Shown: one piece after another, positions 25,527 to 32,247 of the stretch
Position numbering within the stretch: position 1 is the stretch's first letter
Layout: every line of letters starts with the position of its first letter
Source: an uncultured Lachnospiraceae bacterium
GTDB lineage: Bacteria > Bacillota > Clostridia > Lachnospirales > Lachnospiraceae
DNA: 32,247 nt
Direction of reading: 5' to 3'
Assembly (NCBI GenBank): GCA_905234525.1
Contig: CAJOIL010000016.1
Span: 1 to 32,247 of the forward strand
Notes under the pieces: model-generated
Databases searched by the model: none
The model's input: only the letters and a program-made list of their open reading frames with translations
Told to the model about the DNA's origin: nothing
Position numbers and translations under genes: made by a program

Positions 25527-27266
25527 TTACCAACTAGCATCATCATCAAAATCAACAAGTGTAGGATCGAGCGGTTCTTCTCCCATAACTGTTGTCATAT
25601 AATCATTAATGATTGAGCGAATCTCTTTCCTTGAAACTGTACGCTTATCAGGCAATGCATGAGGAACCCATATAGCGTGAATGTTACGCTTACGGAATTC
25701 ATCCTCGAACATACCCTTGATTCCCTGCATTCCTTTACACTGAAGCTGGTCGTACATGATAACCATATCACAATTGAACTTCTCCATGTAATCCCATAGC
25801 TGGAATATATGCTCGTGACCACCGACTGCCATGGAACGCATCGGAGCAAGCTCATTATATCTTGCCAAATCGTCTAATGCATGCTCATATGTATCGGTAC
25901 GAATTGTCTTATCGAACATAAGTGAGTCCATATTAATAATTGTATTGATACCCCAGCAATTGTATGCCCACGTACACCAGTTAGAATAGTACAGCGGTGC
26001 ACATGACCAAGCAATGGCACGGTGACGAGTCTTAGGGAATGTCTCAATCTTATTCTCAACACACTTATTCAAAATCTTCTTAACATGCGAATCTACTTCA
26101 TGCCAAATCGGTCTGTCACCATCCTGTGAATAGTAGATACGATAAAGTGCCTGTGCAACACCGTTAATCGGATAATAAGGTGTGTTAGCCGCAACATCCC
26201 ATTTCTCACGTTCGAATTCGGTAAGCTCATTCTGAGCCTCTGCATGCTTCTTAAACTCTTCCCAATTAAACGGTTCGCCTGTCTCCTTCTCAATAAACTT
26301 CCAGCACTGCTCAATCTCTTCCATACAATGCTTATGATTCAAAGGATCATCAAATCTCATAGGCTGCGGCATTGCAAAGAGCGGTCTGTCAAGGAACCAG
26401 TCGGTAATAATAGATGTAGCAACCGAACCGTCACAAGCCTCATTACTTGTAACCATAACAGGACTGTAATCAGGATAATCATCCAATACAAAAATTCCCG
26501 ATTCTGCTTGACACATAGGACAAGGATCTGCAGGAAGTCCAATTGACTGCATTGCATCAATATAATTAAGAACCGTCTTGTTATTAACGTGACATGATAC
26601 AAAGTAAGGTATCATCTGAAGAGCAACATCATCAAATCTATCTCTCCATCCGTAGAATATATTACCGGATACTGTCTCATCATGAGCAATCGTCTTCTTC
26701 CAGTATTGATTCTCTTCACCCATATGCAGCTTCTTATCAGCAGAGAACATACGCATGAACTGACGAATAGTCTCACTAACCATTCCACGATAGTGCCATG
26801 CAGAAGCCTTAAGCGCTTCACCTCTTAAGCCTTCCATTCCACGATCGAACCAGTGCATAACCGAAAGGTATGTCTGGCCCATCCAACGATATCTCCATAC
26901 ACCCTTGAAGAATGTAAGCGGTTCATCGCCCTTAAGAATGTCCATAACCATATGAACATAGTTATACATCCATATCATATGAAAATAATAAAAAGTATCC
27001 TTAACGCCACGCCACTCACGATGCTTATAAAGACCTGTATTACCTAAATATAAATCGCCAAGCCTTCTCTCTTCATGTGGCTTACCATATAAGAAATCAT
27101 TCCAAACCTTATTCCAATCACGATTCTCTCTACGCTCCTGAATATCATTGCGCATATCCATTCTCTTATTATGGATTGTACCGTCATTAGCGTCTCTTAC
27201 AACCTTCTTACCAATTTGAACTGCAGAAAACTGATCCAAAAATCCTCTAAGATTAAATTTCTTCAT
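25527..27266 (-). CDS. 2-hydroxyacyl-CoA dehydratase family large subunit B (N-terminally extended)
   Basis: This 579-aa protein is paralogous to the 592-aa protein at 21341-23119 over the whole length, including the N-terminal extension (WRGVKDT in B, FRGVKDT in A) and the end EEPLDPTLVDFDDDASW. Shared cysteines are ADPCP (near 248), ACDGS (near 278), NCWGIN (near 437) and LQCKGM (near 510). B has extra cysteines in CPMC and AWSCAPLYYSNWC that A lacks, so cluster content or substrate may differ. The ATG abuts the TAG of subunit B1, with GAGGAGG inside the B1 gene as ribosome site. Its own tiny membrane protein follows. Confidence 0.88.
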   Translation of the reverse strand: MKKFNLRGFLDQFSAVQIGKKVVRDANDGTIHNKRMDMRNDIQERRENRDWNKVWNDFLYGKPHEERRLGDLYLGNTGLYKHREWRGVKDTFYYFHMIWMYNYVHMVMDILKGDEPLTFFKGVWRYRWMGQTYLSVMHWFDRGMEGLRGEALKASAWHYRGMVSETIRQFMRMFSADKKLHMGEENQYWKKTIAHDETVSGNIFYGWRDRFDDVALQMIPYFVSCHVNNKTVLNYIDAMQSIGLPADPCPMCQAESGIFVLDDYPDYSPVMVTSNEACDGSVATSIITDWFLDRPLFAMPQPMRFDDPLNHKHCMEEIEQCWKFIEKETGEPFNWEEFKKHAEAQNELTEFEREKWDVAANTPYYPINGVAQALYRIYYSQDGDRPIWHEVDSHVKKILNKCVENKIETFPKTRHRAIAWSCAPLYYSNWCTWAYNCWGINTIINMDSLMFDKTIRTDTYEHALDDLARYNELAPMRSMAVGGHEHIFQLWDYMEKFNCDMVIMYDQLQCKGMQGIKGMFEDEFRKRNIHAIWVPHALPDKRTVSRKEIRSIINDYMTTVMGEEPLDPTLVDFDDDASW

Positions 27267-28469
27267 CTACACCACCTCCTCTTCTTTCGAGGCATTAATT
27301 TTCTTAATCTCGATACTCTCAATAAATGCTTGGAATCTTGTCCTTAACTGACCAACAGCATTATTGACATATTCCTTCTCGATTGAGCATGTAGGAATAT
27401 TATAATCTCTCGGGAAGATTAGCGTATCAATTGTTCTCTCATAGCTCCAATACTCGCAGAACTTCATTGACTCTACAATAATACCGTCTGCCTTGTATTC
27501 ATCTACGAGCTTGGCGATGTAATCCTTCCTCTGTCTCATCGAGTGCTGTTCCATGAATCTGCAGCACTCATTATATTCTAAGTAATGCCTTGCAACTGCA
27601 CGAAGAGGTGTCTCACCTTCTCTTACTTCAATCTCTTCACGTCCCGGAAGAGAACCGTAGCAATGTCTGTCTGCAACAACAAGTGCACCACAATCCTCTA
27701 TCAGCTTAGTAAAGTCAGGGTCATCATTCTCACTTCCGGCAAGAACAACACGTACACGATACGGATTCTTCTCATCCGGCTTACGTGTCTTAAGATCTTC
27801 TAATGTCTCCTTAAGCATAGGAATTATCAAATACTTAGGACAACACAATGAAACAAGCATAATAAGCTGGAATTCATAGCCTGTAAGAACAGGATTCTCC
27901 TTCTTACGATACTCACCTATCTCCTTAATGATACGACACAACTCATTATGCTCTTCAATAGCCTTAAGTATAGCCTCATCAGAAGTATCTATACCGAAAC
28001 GCTCCTTAAGCGGGTCAAGTACATGAGCCTGCAGCTGCGTCTCGAAATGCTCGATTGAATTTTCATTCTTCTTAAATGGAACGTCTGTGAATTCACAGAA
28101 GAAATCAGGATTCTTAATTACATCCATCATTTGTAAATGTTCTTGAAAACGACAAGTAACCGTACAAGTCTCGGTAGCCATCTGAGCGTCAAGGAAATTA
28201 AATCCTCCTTCCATTGCACGCTCAAGAAGACAACGACCATACATACATGTACGATTGCTCATATAATACGTCGCCATATCGGGGCTTGTGCTCCTCGGAG
28301 CTCGAAGTCTGACGGAAAAGCATCCCGGAAGATCCAAAAGCACTTCCGGCATAAAATAGCAGGTATAACCAAGTGCTCGCTTACCATCCTTCTTCGCCTG
28401 CTGAACCAATTCGTTATTAGCCTCTTGAAGCATATCATCATACTTAAGTAAATGCTTAAGATCTCGCAT
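27267..28469 (-). CDS. 2-hydroxyacyl-CoA dehydratase family small subunit B
   Basis: This 400-aa paralogue of the 399-aa subunit at 23119-24318 opens LGYTCYFMPEVLLDLPGCFSVRLRAPRS. Conserved cysteines are in NRTCMYG (near 75), TETCTVTC (near 100) and MKFCEYW (near 337), with a CC pair in SLCCP. The first gene of the operon, it starts at ATG with GGGGGG upstream and lies about 42 nt below a sigma-A promoter. Translation of large subunit B follows with no gap. Pair B lacks an activase of its own. Confidence 0.88.
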   Translation of the reverse strand: MRDLKHLLKYDDMLQEANNELVQQAKKDGKRALGYTCYFMPEVLLDLPGCFSVRLRAPRSTSPDMATYYMSNRTCMYGRCLLERAMEGGFNFLDAQMATETCTVTCRFQEHLQMMDVIKNPDFFCEFTDVPFKKNENSIEHFETQLQAHVLDPLKERFGIDTSDEAILKAIEEHNELCRIIKEIGEYRKKENPVLTGYEFQLIMLVSLCCPKYLIIPMLKETLEDLKTRKPDEKNPYRVRVVLAGSENDDPDFTKLIEDCGALVVADRHCYGSLPGREEIEVREGETPLRAVARHYLEYNECCRFMEQHSMRQRKDYIAKLVDEYKADGIIVESMKFCEYWSYERTIDTLIFPRDYNIPTCSIEKEYVNNAVGQLRTRFQAFIESIEIKKINASKEEEVV

Positions 28470-28510
28470 ACAATCCCCCCTTTTAACTTGTTAAAACATT
28501 AACCCAATCC

Positions 28511-28538
28511 TATATATACTAATATATCACTTTTTCAA
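28511..28538 (-). promoter_or_regulatory. sigma-A promoter of the dehydratase/nickel operon
   Basis: TTGAAA and TATATA are separated by 16 nt, about 42 nt upstream of the ATG at 28469. The region is strongly AT-rich. An upstream ACATTTACAAAAAAATGT inverted repeat (around 28547-28564) could be an operator, but this is weak. Confidence 0.65.
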
Positions 28539-28585
28539 AAAATTACTACATTTTTTTGTAAATGTTTCACATATAAAGCAAAAAA

Positions 28586-28611
28586 GAAACTCTCTTTATT
28601 GTGAGAGTTTC
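28586..28611 (-). terminator. Rho-independent terminator after the amidohydrolase
   Basis: A perfect 9-bp stem GAAACTCTC/GAGAGTTTC with an 8-nt loop is followed on the minus strand by TTTTTTGC. It separates the purine genes from the dehydratase operon. Confidence 0.88.
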
Positions 28612-28638
28612 CTATTCGCGAAAAATCTATTATTTTCA

Positions 28639-29964
28639 TTAATTCATCCGTCTGATTATCTCATTAGCCTTCTTATATACATCTGCCTTATCAAATCCAA
28701 TATTGAAGCTGCCGTTATCGTAAAGTACTTTACCGTCAACCATAGTAAACATTACATTCCTCTTGCTGCCGGAATATACAATATTCTTAACGATATTATT
28801 AAGCGGTTGCATATTGGGCTCTGACAAATCAATTCCTATGATATCAGCCTTCTTGCCTACAGCCAATTTATTGCAGTCGTTAAGTCCCATACACTTAGCA
28901 CCGTTAGCTGTTGCCATATACAATACTTCCTCAGCCGGAACAATCGCCGCATCACCCTCGCGAACCTTGGCAAGTGCCGTTGTTAAGAACATTTCCCTGA
29001 ACATATCAAGGCAATTGTTGCTGGCAGGTCCGTCAGTTCCGATTGCTACAGGGATACCAAGCTGCAAGTACTTGTTAATAGGCGCAACACCACTTGCAAG
29101 CTTAAGATTACTTGCAGGATTGGTTACCGCATATAATCCCCTCTTCTTAAATATCTCGAAATCAACAGGGTCCATATGTACACAATGATATCCGCCACCA
29201 CCATACTTATACATACCAAGCTCTTCAGTAAGCTCGGTTGGTGTCTTGCCCCATCTCTCCTTGCATTCATTAACCTCGGTAATTGTCTCTGAATTATGCA
29301 TGAACATCGGTGACTTGTATTTCTCTACAAGCTTAGCAATGCCTTCCATATTCTCCATAGATGTCGTGTACTCGGCATGGAATCCGATGATAAATGATGA
29401 TAAATCACTCATCTCGTTAACTATATTATAGTTCTCTTCTACTTGATCAACGCTACCGCCGAAGTTATTAAAGCCCGATGTCTGAACTGTTCTGAATCCG
29501 CAATCAATCGACGCTTGAGCATTCTTAGGCGGGAAGAAATACATATCAAAATTAGATGTAATACCGCTTGTTAAGTACTCCATTATACCAAGTATATCGA
29601 GCCAATATACATCATCTTCCGTAAGCTGTCCTTCCTTGGGAAATACCTTATCAAAGAGCCAGCTTTGAAGCGGTAAATCATCTGCGAACGACCTTAAGAA
29701 TGTCATGGCAGTGTGCGTATGTGCGTTCTTAAAGCCGGGCATAATCAGATTACCCTTCATGTCTCGTTCTTCATCGAATGCGTTTACAGGCGCACCTTGT
29801 TCATAATTGACAGCTTGTGGTATTGCATCAGCACCTGCGCCCACAGGAGTACCCTTGATGTATTGTATAACATTTCCCTCAACATGAAGTTCACCCTTAA
29901 TTAATGTAAATGTCTTATCATCATTGGTGAGTAATACCAAAGCGTTGTAAAACCTTGTATTCAT
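28639..29964 (-). CDS. amidohydrolase, MtaD-like (5'-methylthioadenosine / S-adenosylhomocysteine deaminase family)
   Basis: The track starts at a TTG at 29970. The ATG at 29964 has GGAGGAGGGAG upstream and is preferred, giving 441 aa. Metal-site motifs of the family are NAHTHTAMTFLR, FHAEYTTS, MHNSET, HCVHMDPVD and AIGTDGPASNN. These enzymes deaminate adenosine-type nucleosides, S-adenosylhomocysteine or methylthioadenosine, or release halide or ammonia from related rings; the exact substrate cannot be read from sequence. It follows the purine nucleoside phosphorylase gene by 17 nt, which favours a nucleoside substrate in purine salvage. Confidence 0.85.
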   Translation of the reverse strand: MNTRFYNALVLLTNDDKTFTLIKGELHVEGNVIQYIKGTPVGAGADAIPQAVNYEQGAPVNAFDEERDMKGNLIMPGFKNAHTHTAMTFLRSFADDLPLQSWLFDKVFPKEGQLTEDDVYWLDILGIMEYLTSGITSNFDMYFFPPKNAQASIDCGFRTVQTSGFNNFGGSVDQVEENYNIVNEMSDLSSFIIGFHAEYTTSMENMEGIAKLVEKYKSPMFMHNSETITEVNECKERWGKTPTELTEELGMYKYGGGGYHCVHMDPVDFEIFKKRGLYAVTNPASNLKLASGVAPINKYLQLGIPVAIGTDGPASNNCLDMFREMFLTTALAKVREGDAAIVPAEEVLYMATANGAKCMGLNDCNKLAVGKKADIIGIDLSEPNMQPLNNIVKNIVYSGSKRNVMFTMVDGKVLYDNGSFNIGFDKADVYKKANEIIRRMN

Positions 29965-29981
29965 ATGCAACTCCCTCCTCC

Positions 29982-30803
29982 TTAAATATTGGTAATTATC
30001 TCAGAAACAAGTGCCGTAAACTTCTTGGCAACCTGTCGTCCTGCTTCAAGCACCTCTTCTTCCGTAAGCGGATGCGGACTAATGCCGGCCGCAAGATTGG
30101 CAATACATGATATTCCGATTATATCCATCTTCATATGATTAGCGGCTATTGCCTCACACGCTGTTGACATGCCGACTGCATCAGCACCTATAAGCTTAGC
30201 CATCCTAATCTCCGCAGGAGACTCGTAATTGGGTCCCTGTGTCTGAATGTATATTCCCTCTTTGAGCTCGATGCTAAGCTTTTCGGCGCATTGTTTAGCA
30301 AGCTCTTGAAGCTTTGGATTGTAAATGTGTGACATATCCGGGAAACGAACCCCGAGTTCAGATATATTCTCGCCTCTTAACGGTGATGGCACAAAGAAGG
30401 ATATCTGGTCGGTAATAAGCATTAAGTCGCCTGCATTAAAGTTCGGATTAATACCGCCACTTGCATTGGTGAGAAACAATGTCTTAGCACCCATCATATG
30501 CATAAGCCTAATCGGCAGAACAACGTCAGTCATATCATAGCCTTCATAGTAATGCACTCTGCCTTGCATGGCAACTATCTTGGTATCTTTGACATAGCCA
30601 AACACAAACCGTCCCTTATGACCGGGCGCGGTTGATGTAGGAAAGCCCTCTATGTCCTTATAATCAAGTGTCGCTTCTACCTTCATAGTGTCAGCGAAGT
30701 CACCAAGACCCGAGCCAAGTACAAGCGCAACATCCGGCGTAAAGTCGATTCTTTCCTTGTAGCATTCGTAGCATTTTAATAGTTTTTCGTAAGTCGAACT
30801 CAT
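29982..30803 (-). CDS. purine nucleoside phosphorylase
   Basis: This 273-aa protein matches the trimeric inosine/guanosine-type PNP family. The phosphate-binding start is VLGSGLGDFAD, followed by GHKGRFVFG, MQGRVHYYEGY, TNASGGINPNF, QTQGPNYESPAEI, and GMSTACEAIAANHM..IISCIANLAAGI. It cleaves purine nucleosides with phosphate to base and ribose-1-phosphate. The product sugar is handled by the phosphopentomutase encoded elsewhere in the window. The ATG has GAGGAGG about 7 nt upstream. The promoter appears to lie inside the hairpin element upstream. Confidence 0.93.
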   Translation of the reverse strand: MSSTYEKLLKCYECYKERIDFTPDVALVLGSGLGDFADTMKVEATLDYKDIEGFPTSTAPGHKGRFVFGYVKDTKIVAMQGRVHYYEGYDMTDVVLPIRLMHMMGAKTLFLTNASGGINPNFNAGDLMLITDQISFFVPSPLRGENISELGVRFPDMSHIYNPKLQELAKQCAEKLSIELKEGIYIQTQGPNYESPAEIRMAKLIGADAVGMSTACEAIAANHMKMDIIGISCIANLAAGISPHPLTEEEVLEAGRQVAKKFTALVSEIITNI

Positions 30804-30830
30804 ATAGTACCTCCTCGAACTGTCTCGTAA

Positions 30831-31089
30831 AACTATTCAGAGCCTATTCGAAAATGCTACGCATTTTCTCATGTTGGTTCTCACCAAATAAATTTATATA
30901 GAAATACTCTTACGAATGCAAGCATTCCTCGAGTATTCCTACATGAGGCTGTCCTAAAACTGCTTGTAGTGAAAAGTGCTTCCCAATTTGTCCGAGAATA
31001 AAGCCTAATGAGGGAGGCGATGTGGAACATCGTTGACTGAATTAGGCAAGATTATCGGGCAAAGTGGGGATTAATTTTTCTGAATAGTT
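30831..31089. repeat. 259-bp multi-hairpin intergenic element with terminal inverted repeats
   Basis: Perfect 10-bp ends, AACTATTCAG (30831-30840) and CTGAATAGTT (31080-31089), bound the element. Within it are GAAAATGC-TAC-GCATTTTC (30850-30868), a nested hairpin CTCATGT..ACATGAG holding GAATGC-AA-GCATTC (30914-30927), and a third hairpin whose arms TTCCCAATTTGTCCGAGAAT.. and ..ATTATCGGGCAAAGTGGGGA pair imperfectly (30980-31009 with 31041-31070). The right end overlaps the ychF stop by two bases. No ORF of note was found. It fills the whole gap between ychF and the phosphorylase gene. Confidence 0.65.
30893..30921 (-). promoter_or_regulatory. sigma-A promoter for the purine phosphorylase/amidohydrolase pair
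   Basis: TTGCAT and TATAAA are separated by 17 nt. The -35 box lies inside the GAATGCAAGCATTC palindrome. It would give a leader of about 80 nt containing the GAAAATGC hairpin. Confidence 0.65.
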
Positions 31090-32185
31090 ACACATTAAAT
31101 CTAAATAAAATCACATCGCCATCCTTAACGACGTACTCCTTACCTTCCATGCCGACAATTCCCTTATCCCTTGCGGCAGCTATGGAACCGCACTCCATAA
31201 GGTCATCATATGCAACAACCTCAGCCTTAATAAATCCACGCTCGAAGTCGGTATGAATCTTACCTGCTGCCTGAGGCGCCTTCGTACCCTTTGTAATTGT
31301 CCATGCTCTGCACTCATCCTCACCTGCGGTCAAGAAGCTGATAAGGCCGAGAAGTGAATAGCTTGCTTTAATAAGCTTATCAAGACCTGATTCCTCAAGT
31401 CCCAATTCTTCCAAAAACATTGCTTTCTCTTCGTCATCAAGCTCTGCTATCTCTTGCTCAATTGCTGCGGAGATAACGAACACTTCACTTCCTTCTTTCT
31501 TAGCATACTCACGGACCTTCTTAACATTTTCATTAGAGTTACCATCATCAGATAAGTCATCTTCTGCTACATTAGCCGCATATATTACAGGCTTAGCCGT
31601 AAGCAAATTGTATTCCTTAAAGTATTCCTCTTCATCCTCATCATTCAAGGTAAATGTCTTAGCAAGATTGCCATCCTCCATATGCTTATAAAGTCGCTCT
31701 TGCATTGCTGCTTCCTTCTGAAGACTCTTATCCATTCTGGCAGCCTTACCTGTCTTAGACATACGACGCTCTAGTATCTCCATATCCGAGAAAAGCAACT
31801 CAAGATTTATTGTCTCAATGTCACGAAGAGGATCGATTGAACCATCTACGTGCACAACGTTGCCATCCTCGAAGCACCTTACAACATGAATAATCGCATC
31901 AACCTCACGGATGTTAGCAAGGAATTGATTACCCAGACCTTCACCCTTGCTTGCACCCTTAACGAGACCTGCAATATCAACAAACTCTATCGTTGCATGC
32001 GTGACCTTCTTGGTATTATACAACTCACCAAGCTTAACAATACGCTCATCCGGCACCTGTACAACACCCACATTGGGGTCAATTGTAGCAAACGGATAAT
32101 TGGCGGCAAGCGCCCCTGCCTTAGTTAACGAATTAAAAAGTGTGGACTTGCCTACGTTGGGAAGTCCGACTATGCCTAGTTTCAT
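31088..32185 (-). CDS. ychF: ribosome-binding ATPase YchF (OLA1 family)
   Basis: This 365-aa TRAFAC-class P-loop protein has G1 GLPNVGKSTLFN (6-17), G3 DIAGLVKGASKGEGLG, the NVAEDD segment in the G4 region that gives ATP over GTP preference in this family, a helical coiled-coil insertion, and a C-terminal TGS domain (about 280-365, DFERGFIKAEVVAYDDL). The length is exactly that of the family. It binds ribosomes and hydrolyses ATP in the cytosol. The ATG has a weak TAGGA site. Only 62 bases of upstream sequence are in the window and no clear promoter is visible there. Confidence 0.97.
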   Translation of the reverse strand: MKLGIVGLPNVGKSTLFNSLTKAGALAANYPFATIDPNVGVVQVPDERIVKLGELYNTKKVTHATIEFVDIAGLVKGASKGEGLGNQFLANIREVDAIIHVVRCFEDGNVVHVDGSIDPLRDIETINLELLFSDMEILERRMSKTGKAARMDKSLQKEAAMQERLYKHMEDGNLAKTFTLNDEDEEEYFKEYNLLTAKPVIYAANVAEDDLSDDGNSNENVKKVREYAKKEGSEVFVISAAIEQEIAELDDEEKAMFLEELGLEESGLDKLIKASYSLLGLISFLTAGEDECRAWTITKGTKAPQAAGKIHTDFERGFIKAEVVAYDDLMECGSIAAARDKGIVGMEGKEYVVKDGDVILFRFNV

Positions 32186-32247
32186 AATATTCCTACTTTC
32201 CCCTATTTTTCAAGGTTTCTTAATTATCATCAGGGAAGTTTGACACC

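Noticed and set aside
21341-28469. Naming the pairs as HgdAB, FldBC or BcrBC specifically.
   Set aside because: The large subunits are too long and the pathway partners are absent, so only the superfamily is supported.
1-32247. CRISPR arrays, tRNA or rRNA genes, integrases and insertion sequences.
   Set aside because: No spaced direct-repeat array, tRNA-like or rRNA sequence, or transposase/integrase protein was seen.

Overview
The window reads as ordinary chromosome from an anaerobic, low-GC Gram-positive bacterium of the class Clostridia, most likely family Lachnospiraceae. Evidence: pyruvate:ferredoxin oxidoreductase, a two-gene SufC/SufB-like minimal Fe-S system, oxygen-sensitive 2-hydroxyacyl-CoA dehydratase-type proteins, CooC/CooT nickel-handling proteins, strong AGGAGG ribosome sites and sigma-A promoters with 16-18 nt spacers. 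The genus is not determined. Every gene lies on the minus strand, so the map reads from high to low coordinates. No rRNA, tRNA, CRISPR array, transposase or prophage gene was seen, and no gene-free stretch exceeds 300 bases.

Layout in transcription order. 32185-31088 ychF, then a large multi-hairpin intergenic element that carries a promoter, then purine nucleoside phosphorylase and an MtaD-like amidohydrolase (30803-28639), closed by a terminator. 28469-16915 is one long co-oriented unit with a promoter at 28511-28538 and a terminator at 16860-16883. Its order is dehydratase-like pair B (400 + 579 aa), tiny membrane protein, structured element with a potential pseudoknot, CooC-type ATPase, dehydratase-like pair A (399 + 592 aa), dehydratase activase, second tiny membrane protein, long hairpin element, orphan acetyl-CoA-synthase domain-2-like protein, His-rich 68-aa protein, CooT nickel protein, and Old Yellow Enzyme-type Fe-S flavoprotein. 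16758-12395 holds a small membrane protein, alaS and a chemotaxis receptor. 12294-10744 holds rpsU and deoB. 10685-9115 is prfC, broken by what looks like a 19-nt deletion. 8981-6147 is ilvE followed by the smsC-smsB pair. 6070-3761 holds a viroplasmin/RNase HIII-like fusion and an unknown membrane-anchored protein. 3660-127 is nifJ with its own promoter and terminator.

The most interesting part is 16.9-28.5 kb. Activase and dehydratase-family proteins normally perform ATP-driven low-potential electron transfer for 2-hydroxyacyl-CoA dehydration, benzoyl-CoA reduction or double-cubane-cluster chemistry. Here two diverged pairs, both with N-terminally extended large subunits, share an operon with nickel-enzyme maturation genes (CooC, CooT, an ACS fragment, a His-rich protein), while no CO dehydrogenase, acetyl-CoA synthase catalytic domain, CoA-transferase or 2-hydroxyacid dehydrogenase lies in the window. 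A reasonable inference is an uncharacterised metallo-reductase or dehydratase system, possibly nickel-dependent and possibly tied to the membrane by the two tiny single-span proteins. Substrate and metal content cannot be read from the sequence.

A second theme is the number of long imperfect hairpins in the 3' regions of genes, several starting at or overlapping the upstream stop codon. They differ in sequence and have no clear U-tract.
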